A stretch of DNA of 38,044 nucleotides. It comes from an uncultured Hyphomicrobiaceae bacterium. Its GTDB lineage: Bacteria; Pseudomonadota; Alphaproteobacteria; Rhizobiales; CAMYJA01. Below are positions 1 through 8,659 of this stretch, piece by piece. The DNA is taken from NCBI GenBank assembly GCA_947258705.1, contig CAMYJA010000016.1:1-38044 (forward strand), in the 5' to 3' direction. The notes beneath the pieces were generated by a model. It was not told where the DNA came from. It searched no databases and was given only the letters and a program-made list of their open reading frames with translations. Every line of letters starts with the position of its first letter. The stretch's first letter is position 1. Both the position numbers and the translations under genes were made by a program.

Positions 1-383
1 CGCTCGATTTTCACCGACGGCTGAAGATCAACGAGCAGAATCAGTTCGGCCTGCTCAATGTGACGAAGATCCAGGATACCGATCCCGCGCAATTCAATTT
101 TTCCGGCAATGGATTCGGGCGGCGCGGCCAAAATACGGTCTTCGCAACGGCTGAGCCGCACCTGATCATCCGCCACCAATTGATGGTCGTTGCACATGCC
201 CCCGGAAGCGCCAGCTTCTGATTTGCCGTCTTCCAACCTGTCGATCCCATCCATGCCGGGGGGTAGATTGAGAAATCGATAAGCGAGATCCGACTTGCCG
301 GCTCCGGAGCCCCCTCTTAGGAGAGCCGCATGATTTTGATAGGCCACACAGGTCGCATGCAGGAGAAGACTGTTCCCAGGCAT
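1..383 (-). CDS. hprK: HPr kinase/phosphorylase, 5' part (truncated by window edge)
   Basis: This serine kinase/phosphatase acts on HPr of the nitrogen/carbon phosphotransferase system and is cytosolic. Reading from the ATG at 383, the protein opens MPGNSLLLHATCVAY, followed by the P-loop GGSGAGKSD (about residues 24-32), the LVADDQV motif, and the family signature GKIELRGIGI. The frame runs open off the left edge, so the C-terminus is missing. An alternative TTG start at 398 would overlap the chvG stop. The gene follows chvG by only 11 bp, the usual Rhizobiales order chvI-chvG-hprK, so it is probably co-transcribed. About 35 residues separate the P-loop from LVADDQV, which seems longer than in the homologs I remember. 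The assignment is strong; the start is less certain. Confidence 0.9.
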   Translation of the reverse strand, partial: MPGNSLLLHATCVAYQNHAALLRGGSGAGKSDLAYRFLNLPPGMDGIDRLEDGKSEAGASGGMCNDHQLVADDQVRLSRCEDRILAAPPESIAGKIELRGIGILDLRHIEQAELILLVDLQPSVKIE

Positions 384-394
384 GTCAAAACCGA

Positions 395-2248
395 TCAATA
401 ATTGTTCCCGCCGACGCCCGCGGCCGGCAGGCAAATAATGAAGCGCGCGCCGATTATCCCGTCCGTTGCGGCATCGGCGCCATCCTGATCATCGCCTGCT
501 TTGGCCGAGTTGCAGGCATAGCGATTTTCCGCCCATATCTTTCCCTTGTGAGCCAGAACAATTTCGCGGGAGATGCTCAGGCCCAAGCCCGAATTACGGC
601 TGAAGGAATCGGGTTCGGGACGGTCCGTGTAGAAACGCTTGAAAATGCGATCGAGATTTTCCGGCGGTATGCCGGGACCATCATCCTCGATGGCGATTTC
701 GATCCAATCGTTTTGTCGCCTTGCGCCGACTCTGACGGTCGATCCTTGCGGAGAAAATGAAATGGCGTTGCTTATGAGATTGTTGAGAACCTGCCCCAGG
801 CGGCTCTTGTGCCCCTGCACGACATAGTGATCCTGTCCCGAAGGTGCGGCCGTCAGATTGAGCGCCACCTGAATGCCGTCGTCCTGGTGCAAATCATTGA
901 AGACTTCAATGATGTCGCTCAAGAGACTGTTCAAAGCCAGCGGCTGCAGATCGCCCATGGCCAATTCCGCATCCAGACGCGAAGCGCTCGCGATATCCGT
1001 GATCAACCGGTCGAGGCGCCGGACATCGTTCTCGATTGTCTCTACGAGTTCCTGGCGCGCCTCATCCGACTTGACCAGTTTAAGCGATTCAGCAGCGCTG
1101 CGGACAGAAGTCAGAGGATTTTTCAGTTCATGCACCACATCGGCAGCAAATTTCTCGCTTGCCTCAATGCGCCGGTAAAGCGCCTGTGTCATATCGCTGA
1201 AAGCGCCGGAGAGCTGGCCGATTTCGTCGGGGCGATCCGACATGTCAGGAATTTCAGCACGCGCGCGTATCGTGCGCCTGACGTGATTGGCGGCATCGGA
1301 AAGCTTTCTCATCGGCCTGCCGATGGTTCCGGCCAGCATCAGGGTGGAAAGTATGGAGGCCAGGAACGCAGCAGCCGCAAGCACGATAAAAACCCAGCGC
1401 TCGGCTGCCAGGCGCTTGTCGATGTCGCCTCCGCGCGTGGTTAGCTGCAGCGCGCCCAGAACGGTATTCGCACGACTTACAGGCACACCAATGGAGACTA
1501 TGTGCTGGCCTTTTTCATTGAGGAGCAGCAGAGGTGTCGTATCGCCGTTGAGCGCAAGGCGCACTTCGGAATAAGCATTGCCATTGGCATCGCCGATATC
1601 CTTGTATATCGGCAGGTGTACGCGTTTGATCGATGCGAGCAACCCTTGCAGACGGCGCTGCAAATCATCCCACAGCCCTGTTTCACGGCCATCAGCAACG
1701 GGCGGGAGATTGCTTCTCAAAATCTGGCCCTGGGTCAGCAGAGTATCCGAATCGATGATGAGCGTACCGTCGGGGCTGTATATGCGGGCGCGGGTGTTGG
1801 TGGGGCGAACCAGCTTTCGAATTATGGAAGCAACCAATTCCGGCTTAATCGGAAATTCCAGAGCCGAAAAACCAGCATCTCCTATCTCATTCCCTCCCGC
1901 TATATCGCTGGCCAGCAACTCGTCGTCGTCGAGGTTTAAGCCACTCGGAGTGGATGTGGCGCTGCGGGCAATCGCGGCGGCGATTATTTCACCCTGGGTT
2001 TTCAGATTGGACGTTGCATCTTCTATCAACCATTTTCTTGTCTGGCTGAAATAAAAGACACCGACAATAAGGATAAGGATGCCGACCAGGTTGAACACGA
2101 ACAGGCGGGCGGTGAGACTGCGAAAGCGAAATCTCCACGTAATTTTTCCGCGCAGCCAGTTCAATTGCTCCTGGGCTCGCTCGACCCAGGACTTCAACGC
2201 CCCAGGGATGCCGTGTAAACGCCAGTTCCTGTCCGTGTCGACGGCCAT
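395..2248 (-). CDS. chvG: ChvG (ExoS/BvrS-type) membrane sensor histidine kinase
   Basis: This inner-membrane sensor kinase of the ChvG/ChvI system controls envelope and acid-stress functions in Rhizobiales. The 617-residue protein has a first transmembrane helix near residues 50-68, a large periplasmic domain, a second helix near 285-308, then a HAMP linker. The H-box FAADVVHELKNPLTSVRS puts the phospho-acceptor His at about 373. The N-box NNLISNAISF (about 489-498), DDGPGIP and NSGLGLSI follow. The reading frame stays open upstream into chvI, but the ATG at 2248 lies 16 bp after the chvI stop and gives a family-typical N-terminus, so I prefer it. The gene sits between chvI and hprK on the same strand. 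Confidence 0.93.
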   Translation of the reverse strand: MAVDTDRNWRLHGIPGALKSWVERAQEQLNWLRGKITWRFRFRSLTARLFVFNLVGILILIVGVFYFSQTRKWLIEDATSNLKTQGEIIAAAIARSATSTPSGLNLDDDELLASDIAGGNEIGDAGFSALEFPIKPELVASIIRKLVRPTNTRARIYSPDGTLIIDSDTLLTQGQILRSNLPPVADGRETGLWDDLQRRLQGLLASIKRVHLPIYKDIGDANGNAYSEVRLALNGDTTPLLLLNEKGQHIVSIGVPVSRANTVLGALQLTTRGGDIDKRLAAERWVFIVLAAAAFLASILSTLMLAGTIGRPMRKLSDAANHVRRTIRARAEIPDMSDRPDEIGQLSGAFSDMTQALYRRIEASEKFAADVVHELKNPLTSVRSAAESLKLVKSDEARQELVETIENDVRRLDRLITDIASASRLDAELAMGDLQPLALNSLLSDIIEVFNDLHQDDGIQVALNLTAAPSGQDHYVVQGHKSRLGQVLNNLISNAISFSPQGSTVRVGARRQNDWIEIAIEDDGPGIPPENLDRIFKRFYTDRPEPDSFSRNSGLGLSISREIVLAHKGKIWAENRYACNSAKAGDDQDGADAATDGIIGARFIICLPAAGVGGNNY

Positions 2249-2264
2249 AACAGATGCAGCTTTC

Positions 2265-2972
2265 TCAAGATTCCTTGAAACGGTACCCGACACCATAGAG
2301 GGTTTCGATAACGTCGAATTTCTGATCCGCGACCTTGAATTTCTTCCGTAGCCTCTTGATGTGGCTATCGATGGTGCGGTCATCAACATATACCCGATCA
2401 TCATAGGCCGCGTCCATTAATGCGTCGCGGCTTTTGACCACGCCGGGGCGTTGAGCAAGTGCCTGTAAAATCAAAAATTCGGTCACGGTCAGCGTAATAT
2501 TGTTGCCGTCCCAGTGACAGGTGTGGCGCTCGGGGTCGAGCTTGAGCTTGCCCCGCTCAAGCATCGTCGTCTGATCCGAGCTTGTCGGCGCCGTTTCACG
2601 CGCCTTGCTGCGTCTCAGAATCGCTTTGATGCGTTCCAGCAGCAGACGTTGGGAGAACGGTTTGGCGATGTAGTCATCCGCTCCCATTTTCAGGCCGAAC
2701 AATTCGTCGATTTCATCATCTTTCGACGTCAGAAATATAACCGGGAGGTCTGTTTTCTGGCGCAAATGGCGCAGAAGTTCCATGCCATCCATGCGCGGCA
2801 TCTTAATGTCGAGAACTGCCAGATCGGGCGGCGTTTCGGTCAGGCCTTCCAGCGCGGAAACCCCGTCATTATAGGTCATTACGTTGTAGCCATCTGTCTC
2901 TAGGGCTATGCGCAACGACTTCAGGATATTTCTATCGTCGTCTACCAGTGCAATCGTATTTGAAATTTTCAT
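2265..2972 (-). CDS. chvI: ChvI (BvrR-type) response regulator
   Basis: This OmpR-family DNA-binding response regulator is the partner of ChvG. The 235-residue protein has an N-terminal receiver domain with the acidic pocket VDDD (about 10-13), the phospho-acceptor Asp55 in [12 protein letters not shown], and Lys in the IAKPFS motif. A C-terminal winged helix ends in [14 protein letters not shown] and VRGVGY-like residues (LYGVGYRF). The ATG at 2972 is the natural start. The gene heads the chvI-chvG-hprK run and is divergent from pckA across a 369-bp spacer with a candidate terminator and sRNA. In this lineage ChvI affects central carbon and exopolysaccharide genes, so a link to pckA is plausible but not shown here. 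Confidence 0.95.
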   Translation of the reverse strand: MKISNTIALVDDDRNILKSLRIALETDGYNVMTYNDGVSALEGLTETPPDLAVLDIKMPRMDGMELLRHLRQKTDLPVIFLTSKDDEIDELFGLKMGADDYIAKPFSQRLLLERIKAILRRSKARETAPTSSDQTTMLERGKLKLDPERHTCHWDGNNITLTVTEFLILQALAQRPGVVKSRDALMDAAYDDRVYVDDRTIDSHIKRLRKKFKVADQKFDVIETLYGVGYRFKES

Positions 2973-3090
2973 GCTCTTTTTGTCCCCAGGGCTGGAGCTT
3001 TGGTCGCGTCGTTTGTGTTCTTAATCAGCGCGAAATGTGGCTAGAATATACTGTATTGTTCGGAATGAATGTTACATGAATAGTTTTTTG

Positions 3091-3116
3091 AAAAAAACCG
3101 GAAAGAATCCGGCTTT
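3091..3116 (-). terminator. Intrinsic terminator on the minus strand upstream of chvI
   Basis: Read on the minus strand, a stem AAAGCCGGA / TCCGGTTTT with loop TTCTT (one G-T wobble) runs straight into seven T residues (3097 down to 3091). On the plus strand the wobble becomes an A-C mismatch and no T-run follows, so the signal is directional. No annotated minus-strand gene lies upstream of it, so it must end either a small RNA or a long chvI leader. Confidence 0.7.
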
Positions 3117-3231
3117 GGTTCGGATTTTGCACTGTTAATCCACGCGTCGGCGTCAGATTGCTCCAGGGCTTGAATTTTTGATAGACTTTGCCGTGCTGAG
3201 ATGCACATTTAATGGGCAACATTTCATCTAT
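3091..3231 (-). ncRNA. Candidate small RNA of about 140 nt between pckA and chvI
   Basis: I infer this transcript from a minus-strand promoter-like sequence (3267-3238) and a clear directional terminator (3116-3091), with no convincing protein between them. The 85-codon minus-strand frame at 3025-3282 runs through the terminator and lacks recognisable features, so I do not call it a gene. The product could be a trans-acting sRNA, or an attenuated leader of chvI. The 5' end is a guess. Confidence 0.35.
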
Positions 3232-3237
3232 ATGGAC

Positions 3238-3267
3238 ATGAAATCGTGCGTTCGTGAGACTTGTCAA
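3238..3267 (-). promoter_or_regulatory. Candidate sigma70-like promoter for a minus-strand transcript
   Basis: On the minus strand a perfect -35 box TTGACA (3267-3262) is followed after 18 bp by TTTCAT (3243-3238, four of six matches to TATAAT). Transcription would start near 3231 and head toward the terminator at 3091-3116. The box was found by eye; the -10 is imperfect. Confidence 0.35.
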
Positions 3268-3310
3268 TGTTTTCCGGCTCATCCGGAGTTTGTAGCAGAG
3301 GTACTTAATA

Positions 3311-3352
3311 ATGAACCGTCAGCTATTGAACGGACTTGAAGATGATAGATAA
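3311..3352 (+). CDS. Possible 13-codon leader peptide overlapping the pckA start
   Basis: An ATG at 3311 follows a good ribosome-binding site (AGAGG, 3297-3301) at 9 bp. It encodes [13 protein letters not shown] and ends with TAA at 3350-3352, eight bases past the pckA ATG and in another frame. The pckA start itself has only a weak site. This arrangement could couple or gate pckA translation. It could also be chance in a short stretch, so confidence is low. Confidence 0.3.
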   Translation: MNRQLLNGLEDDR

Positions 3353-4925
3353 AGTATTTCCGATTGAGAATCCAGGCACGATTCATCGCAACAACAGTCA
3401 GGCTGAGCTATACGAGCTATCCATTGAACGCAAGGAAGGGCAGATTGCCTCGACCGGTGCGTTGACGGCGATCACGGGGCAGCATACCGGGAGATCCGCA
3501 GGGGACAAGTTCACAGTTCGGGATATGACGACCGAAGACAATGTCTGGTGGGACAACTCCAAATCCATAACATCCGAGCAGTTCGAGAGACTCTATCAGG
3601 ACTTTCTCGCCCATGCCGAGGGGCGCGAGCTTTTTTGTCAGGAGCTCTATGTCGGAGCGGACAAAAAATACCAACTGCCAACGCGAGTCTACAGCGAATA
3701 TGCTTGGCATGCGCTCTTTATCCAGAACCTCATGATCGAGATCTCTGAAGCGGAGCTCGAAAAGTTCGAGGCCGAATTCACCATTGTCGACCTGCCGAGC
3801 TTCAAGGCCGATCCGGCGTTGCATGGCGTTGACACTGAAACCGTCATCGCTGCCGATTTCAACCGGCGCCTGGTCCTGATCGGCAATACATCCTATGCGG
3901 GCGAGATGAAGAAATCGGCTTTCACCTTTCTCAATTACACACTGCCCGAACGCGGGGTCATGCCTATGCATTGTTCGATCAATGAAGGTGCCACCGGGGA
4001 TACAGCCATATTCTTCGGCCTGTCAGGCACCGGCAAGACAACCCTTTCTGCCGATCCGCACCGGACCCTGATCGGCGATGACGAACATGGCTGGTCGGAA
4101 AACGGCGTCTTTAATTTCGAAGGCGGCTGCTATGCCAAGATGATCAAGCTTTCTCCGGAAGCGGAACCTGAGATCCATGACGCCGTCAATCGCTTTGGCG
4201 CGGTGCTCGAGAACGTGGTGCTCAAGGGCCGGAGGCGGGAGCCGGATTTCGACGACGGCTCACTGACGGAAAATACACGTGGCGCCTATCCGCTCTCGTT
4301 TATTCCCAATGCCAGCAAGACCGGAACCGGCGATCATCCGAAAAATATCGTCATGCTGACCGCGGATGCCTTCGGTGTCCTGCCGCCGCTTTCGAAGCTG
4401 TCACCAAGTCAGGCAATGTATCATTTCCTTTCCGGATACACCGCCAAGGTTGCCGGAACCGAAAAGGGGGTGACGGAACCGACGGCGACATTTTCGACAT
4501 GCTATGGCGCTCCGTTCATGCCGCGGCACCCGAGTGTTTACGGCAATCTTCTGCGCGAGCTTATCGCCAAGCATAATGTGGATTGCTGGCTCGTGAATAC
4601 AGGTTGGACCGGTGGCAAATACGGCGTCGGCAACCGGATGCCGATCAAGGAAACGCGTGCGCTTCTGAGTGCCGCTCTTTCGGGTGCTCTGGCCGGTGTC
4701 GAATTCAGAACCGATCCGATATTCGGTTTTGACGTGCCGGTGGCGGTTGAGGGGGTCGACACGAAAATTCTCGATCCTCGTGGGACCTGGGACGACCCGG
4801 ATGCTTATGACGCCCAGGCAAAGGCGCTTGCCGACATGTTCGTTGAGAACTTCGCCACATTTGAGAGCCATGTCGATCGTGATGTGCTCGAGGCAGCTCC
4901 GCAATTGCGCGCAGCGGCGGAATAG
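3342..4925 (+). CDS. pckA: Phosphoenolpyruvate carboxykinase (ATP)
   Basis: This cytosolic enzyme converts oxaloacetate and ATP to phosphoenolpyruvate, CO2 and ADP, the committing step of gluconeogenesis from C4 acids. The 527-residue protein carries the kinase-1a P-loop [11 protein letters not shown] (about 226-236), the metal/ATP motif LIGDDEHGW (about 243-251), [14 protein letters not shown] and [15 protein letters not shown]. Length and motifs are those of the ATP-dependent family, not the GTP form. I chose the ATG at 3342; a TTG two codons upstream is possible. The gene is divergent from chvI, a conserved Rhizobiales arrangement. A short leader frame overlaps the start. Confidence 0.96.
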   Translation: MIDKVFPIENPGTIHRNNSQAELYELSIERKEGQIASTGALTAITGQHTGRSAGDKFTVRDMTTEDNVWWDNSKSITSEQFERLYQDFLAHAEGRELFCQELYVGADKKYQLPTRVYSEYAWHALFIQNLMIEISEAELEKFEAEFTIVDLPSFKADPALHGVDTETVIAADFNRRLVLIGNTSYAGEMKKSAFTFLNYTLPERGVMPMHCSINEGATGDTAIFFGLSGTGKTTLSADPHRTLIGDDEHGWSENGVFNFEGGCYAKMIKLSPEAEPEIHDAVNRFGAVLENVVLKGRRREPDFDDGSLTENTRGAYPLSFIPNASKTGTGDHPKNIVMLTADAFGVLPPLSKLSPSQAMYHFLSGYTAKVAGTEKGVTEPTATFSTCYGAPFMPRHPSVYGNLLRELIAKHNVDCWLVNTGWTGGKYGVGNRMPIKETRALLSAALSGALAGVEFRTDPIFGFDVPVAVEGVDTKILDPRGTWDDPDAYDAQAKALADMFVENFATFESHVDRDVLEAAPQLRAAAE

Positions 4926-5029
4926 TCTAAGCCTTAGCCGATTTTGAGAACCAAATATGTGAATGTTTGATGCGGCGTCCGAAGATGCATGTCGGCGTTG
5001 GTCTCTAAGCTAAACTGGGAGAGCATGAA

Positions 5030-5458
5030 ATGACAGATACGAGTGGACCACAGGCTGAGGTTGAAACGGACTTCAAGGTCAGTTTCAATGAGAGCACTGT
5101 GGTTTGCATGAGACCGGATGGCGTTGTCGACCAGGTCGATTGGGCTGATCTCGAAGCTGTGACCCTCGAGGCGACCATGGCAGAGCATCCTGAACCTCAA
5201 CATATATGGATCATGTGGGGCGAGGAGCGCAAATCCGGATGCGTTTTCCCAGGCCGCGCGGAAGGAAGCAGCGAGATCGTCGAGGAAATGAAAAGGCGGC
5301 TTCCCAAATTCGATCACAGGGCTTTTGTGAGTGCTCTTAACAGCGACGAGCACAAGACCTTTATCGTTTGGCAATCGGAGGAACTGGCAAAAGCCACGGC
5401 CGAGGCCTCGGATGAGGCTTCGGGCGGCGAAGAACAAAATCCGTTTCTCGGCAGTTGA
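5030..5458 (+). CDS. Conserved-looking hypothetical protein, 142 residues
   Basis: I do not recognise this family. The start is supported by GGGAGAG about 7 bp upstream. The protein is acidic, has no signal peptide or membrane segment, and reads like a small soluble domain: strands around FKVSFNESTVVCMRPDG, then WIMWGEERKSGCVFP and an acidic Ala/Glu/Ser-rich tail from about residue 120. Codon use and strand match the neighbours, and it sits alone between pckA (104 bp upstream) and the gamma-glutamyltransferase-like gene (77 bp downstream). Function unknown. Confidence 0.75.
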   Translation: MTDTSGPQAEVETDFKVSFNESTVVCMRPDGVVDQVDWADLEAVTLEATMAEHPEPQHIWIMWGEERKSGCVFPGRAEGSSEIVEEMKRRLPKFDHRAFVSALNSDEHKTFIVWQSEELAKATAEASDEASGGEEQNPFLGS

Positions 5459-5535
5459 AATGATCAAGGCGATGCCGGAACGCTGATCCCGGGCAGCCAC
5501 TCAAACCGATATCTTGACATTTAAGAGCATTCTCA

Positions 5536-7068
5536 ATGAAGGGCGTCATTGCCGCAGGACATGAGGTGACCGCAAAGGCGGGGGCCGATATTTTGCGCGC
5601 GGGCGGCAATGCCTTTGACGCAGCTCTTGCCGCCATGTTTGCCTCAACCGTGCCGGAAACCGTTCTCTCGTCCATTGGCGGTGGCGGCTTTCTCATGGCG
5701 CACCGTCAGGACCCTGACGGCGACGGCGCTCAAACGGATCTATACGATTTCTTCGTCGATACGCCGCTCCGAAAGCGCGACATGGAGGAAATCGACTTTC
5801 ACGGCATAGACGCCGATTTCGGACCGGCCACGCAGGAATTTCATATTGGCGTCGGATCATCCGCAAGCCCCGGGATTATACCAGGCGCCTATGCGGTGCA
5901 CAAAGATCTTTGCACTCTGCCCATGTCCGATATTCTGGCGCCTGCCATCAAGGCCGCGCGCGAGGGTGTCGCCGTCGATGATTTTCATGCCTATCTCTTC
6001 ACGATTATCAGGCCGATCCTGATGGCCAGCCCGGCCGTATCACAACTTTTCGCCCCTGAAGGCACGCTTTTGAAGTCCGGTGAAATATTTCAAAATGAGG
6101 CGCTGGCCGAAACATTGGAACAGCTTGCACGGCAGGGGGAGGCGCTATTTTCTCATGGCGCGGTGGGACAATCCATTGTCCGCCAATCAAGCGAGGAAGG
6201 CGGGCATCTCTCATTTGAAGACCTGAACGGTTATGAAGTCATAAAACGCGCACCGCTGTTCTGGCGGCATGGGGAGATGACGCTTGCGCTCAATCCGGCA
6301 CCGGCTCAAAGCGGTGCGCTCATCGCTTATGGTCTTGGGCTCATCGATGAGGTGGCGGCGCGCAAGGCGGCGCCTGCCGACATTTTCGATCTCGTTGAAG
6401 TCATGTCCCTTACCAACCGGGCAAGGGCGGACCATGGTAGCGGTCTCGTTTCACGGCTCGACCGCGACATTATATGCGCGCAGCTTGATGCGGCATTTGA
6501 CCACAAACCCTTTTCGCGGGGCACGACCCAAATCAGCGTGATCGACGAAAATGGAAATGGCGCTTCCGTGACGCTCTCGAATGGCGAGGGGAACGGGCAT
6601 ATGGTCGGGGATCACGGCTTCATGCTCAATAATATGCTGGGCGAAGACGATCTTCATCCGCAGGGCTTTCATCAGTGGGAAACCGGCAAGCGTTTGTCGA
6701 CCATGATGGCGCCGACGATCATGACCGGGCCCGATGGTGAATTGCTGGCGCTCGGCTCCGGGGGATCGAACCGTATTCGAACCGCAATCCTGCAGGTGCT
6801 GCATTATCTCATCGATCAGGGCAAAGATCTTGCACAAGCCGTGGAGCATCCGCGCGTACACCTTGAAAGGGACGGTGTGTTGAGTTTTGAGGATCTTTTT
6901 GGCGATGAAACGCGCTCGCAACTCTTGAAACGTTACCCGGATGCGCATCCGTGGCCCGAGCCCAACATGTTTTATGGAGGTGTCCACTGTGCCGAGCGTC
7001 TGAAGGATGGACTGTTTGCCGGCGCCGGAGATCCGCGCCGGAATGGTGTGGCAATTATAGTGGAGTGA
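5536..7068 (+). CDS. Gamma-glutamyltransferase-like Ntn-hydrolase, atypical, no signal peptide
   Basis: The 510-residue protein belongs to the gamma-glutamyltranspeptidase family of self-cleaving Ntn hydrolases. The N-terminal half has GADILRAGGNAFDAALAA and the SSIGGGGFL region. The predicted autoprocessing Thr is T330 in RGTTQISVID, followed by NGHMVGDHGFMLNNML and LALGSGGSNRIRTAI. Two departures are visible: the residue after TT is Gln where classical enzymes have His, and the oxyanion loop GSPGGS is reduced to GSGGS. No signal peptide is present, so it probably acts in the cytoplasm, unlike periplasmic glutathione-cleaving enzymes. Substrate unknown. It is 10 bp upstream of an O-methyltransferase gene, likely co-transcribed. 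Confidence 0.85.
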   Translation: MKGVIAAGHEVTAKAGADILRAGGNAFDAALAAMFASTVPETVLSSIGGGGFLMAHRQDPDGDGAQTDLYDFFVDTPLRKRDMEEIDFHGIDADFGPATQEFHIGVGSSASPGIIPGAYAVHKDLCTLPMSDILAPAIKAAREGVAVDDFHAYLFTIIRPILMASPAVSQLFAPEGTLLKSGEIFQNEALAETLEQLARQGEALFSHGAVGQSIVRQSSEEGGHLSFEDLNGYEVIKRAPLFWRHGEMTLALNPAPAQSGALIAYGLGLIDEVAARKAAPADIFDLVEVMSLTNRARADHGSGLVSRLDRDIICAQLDAAFDHKPFSRGTTQISVIDENGNGASVTLSNGEGNGHMVGDHGFMLNNMLGEDDLHPQGFHQWETGKRLSTMMAPTIMTGPDGELLALGSGGSNRIRTAILQVLHYLIDQGKDLAQAVEHPRVHLERDGVLSFEDLFGDETRSQLLKRYPDAHPWPEPNMFYGGVHCAERLKDGLFAGAGDPRRNGVAIIVE

Positions 7069-7078
7069 CGTAAAGCCC

Positions 7079-7741
7079 ATGTCGAACAGATCTATCGGAC
7101 TGAGCGAGGCCCTGCATGAGTACCTCCTTGCACATTCGGCGGATGAGGCCGAAATCCTGCGCGAATTGCGGGCAGAAACCGCGACCATGGTTGAGCGCAA
7201 TATGCAGATCGCGCCCGAGCAGGGGCAGTTCATGGCCCTTCTGGCAAAGCTTCTGGGCGCCAGGCGCTATCTCGAGATAGGAACCTTCACGGGTTACAGC
7301 GCGCTTGTCATGGCCATGGCACTGCCCCGGGACGGCGAGGTCGTGTCGCTCGACAACAATCCGGATTTTATAAAAATCGCCCGTCGTTATTGGGAAAAAT
7401 CCGGCTTCGACGGTCGCATCGCGCTTCATCTCGCACCGGCAATGGAGACCCTCGATCGCTTGATTGGCGATGGTGAAGACGGCTCATTCGATATTGCTTT
7501 TATCGATGCCGACAAGGAAAATTATGCGGGGTATTATGAGCGCTGCCTCACACTGCTGCGCCCCAACGGGCTGATCATGCTCGACAATGTGCTGTGGGAC
7601 GGAGACGTTCTGGATCCCGAAAACAACAAGTCGAGCACGGTGGCAATTCGCGCCATTAACGAATTTGTACGAAGCGATAAACGGGTCGAGATCGCCATGA
7701 TCCCGGTGGGCGACGGGATCACGTTAGTCCGCAAAATCTGA
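7079..7741 (+). CDS. Class I SAM-dependent O-methyltransferase (catechol/caffeoyl-CoA type)
   Basis: The 220-residue protein matches the O-methyltransferase family 3 pattern. SAM motif I is YLEIGTFTGYSALVMA (about 65-80), an acidic motif II follows in VVSLDNN, the metal-binding FIDADKENYAGYYE lies near 141-154, and LIMLDNVLWDGDV near 163-175. These are the metal and SAM residues of COMT/CCoAOMT-like enzymes. The acceptor cannot be told from sequence. It follows the gamma-glutamyltransferase-like gene by 10 bp, and its 3' end overlaps convergent pyrE by 18 bp. Confidence 0.92.
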   Translation: MSNRSIGLSEALHEYLLAHSADEAEILRELRAETATMVERNMQIAPEQGQFMALLAKLLGARRYLEIGTFTGYSALVMAMALPRDGEVVSLDNNPDFIKIARRYWEKSGFDGRIALHLAPAMETLDRLIGDGEDGSFDIAFIDADKENYAGYYERCLTLLRPNGLIMLDNVLWDGDVLDPENNKSSTVAIRAINEFVRSDKRVEIAMIPVGDGITLVRKI

Positions 7742-8290
7742 CGTGGAGAGGATCGGCTGGAAGTCCAGGCCGGCATCGGCGAAGGCCTGAACCGCTCCTT
7801 CTTCCCGGTCGACGATGGTCACGACACGGATAATATCGGCGCCTTCCGCCTTCAGGGCTTCCGCCGCCTTGAGCGATGAACCGCCGGTGGTTGTCACGTC
7901 CTCTATGACAATGATGCGCTTACCTGCCATTGTCTCTTCTTTTGCAAGCCCCTCTATGAGACTTTTGGTGCCGTGGCCCTTGGCTTGCTTGCGCACGAAG
8001 AACGATCCGATCGGGCGGCCTTCGGCATGGGAAATCGCGGCGATGGAGGCTGCCAGCGGAACCGCACCCATTTCCAGCCCTCCGATGAGATCGGCATCCA
8101 GGCCGCTCAAACTGTCGAGCACCAGTGTGGCGATGAGATGAGCCCCCTCGGCATCCATCATTGTCGGCTTCATGTTGAAATAGAAATTCGATGTGCGGCC
8201 GGATGCCAGGGTGACCTCTTCGCCGCTCTGCAAGGATCTCTCGCGAATGATTTCAATCAGGCGGGCACGCTTGTCATTATCGTCAGGCAT
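7724..8290 (-). CDS. pyrE: Orotate phosphoribosyltransferase
   Basis: This enzyme joins orotate and PRPP to give orotidine 5'-phosphate in pyrimidine synthesis, in the cytosol. The 188-residue protein has ASGRTSNFYFNMKPT near the N-terminus, GGLEMGAVPLA, FVRKQAKGHG (flexible catalytic loop with Lys and His) and the PRPP-binding motif IVIEDVTTTGGSS. I chose the ATG at 8290, preceded by AGGAAA; the open frame extends 17 codons further upstream but without family-like sequence. It overlaps the convergent O-methyltransferase gene by 18 bp and lies 87 bp downstream of the 2TM-domain gene. Confidence 0.95.
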   Translation of the reverse strand: MPDDNDKRARLIEIIRERSLQSGEEVTLASGRTSNFYFNMKPTMMDAEGAHLIATLVLDSLSGLDADLIGGLEMGAVPLAASIAAISHAEGRPIGSFFVRKQAKGHGTKSLIEGLAKEETMAGKRIIVIEDVTTTGGSSLKAAEALKAEGADIIRVVTIVDREEGAVQAFADAGLDFQPILSTSDFAD

Positions 8291-8377
8291 GTCATTTCCT
8301 GCTTGTTTCAGATTTGTCGGCCTTGTCTTTAACATGCGCACCGATGTGTCAAGGAGGGGAATGAGATAAGTTGGGTA

Positions 8378-8659
8378 TTATTCGCCCTCGTCCATAATCT
8401 CTCGGATCTTTTTTTCTTCCCAGTCCTTGATCCTGCTTTTGCCGCTGCGCTTAAAGGACGAAAATGTCCGAGCCCAGTGGAAGATCACGCCCGCCCCCCA
8501 ACCGAGCAGAACCCAGTGCACCCACCAGGATTTGTCATCATAAAGATCAATCAGCCCGAGGACCGGTAGAACAAACGCAAAAACGATCAAATGGGTGTAA
8601 AATCCCCTGATTTCCGCCACCCGGCTTTTTGCCGCTTCATATTTTTCATTTTGATCCAT
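8378..8659 (-). CDS. Small 2TM-domain membrane protein
   Basis: The 93-residue protein begins MDQNEKYEAAKSRVAEIRG and has two hydrophobic segments (about FYTHLIVFAFVLPVLGLIDL and WWVHWVLLGWGAGVIFHW), then a charged tail RIKDWEEKKIREIMDEGE. This order, amphipathic start, two helices with a tryptophan-rich turn and a charged C-terminus, matches the 2TM domain family. The start at 8659 is fixed by GAGGAG about 9 bp upstream; the longer frame to 8713 has no comparable site. Role unknown; it lies just upstream of pyrE on the same strand. Confidence 0.8.
   Translation of the reverse strand: MDQNEKYEAAKSRVAEIRGFYTHLIVFAFVLPVLGLIDLYDDKSWWVHWVLLGWGAGVIFHWARTFSSFKRSGKSRIKDWEEKKIREIMDEGE

Noticed and set aside
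3025-3282. Minus-strand 85-codon frame in the chvI-pckA spacer
   Set aside because: It runs through a strong same-strand terminator, has no ribosome site I trust and no domain-like sequence.
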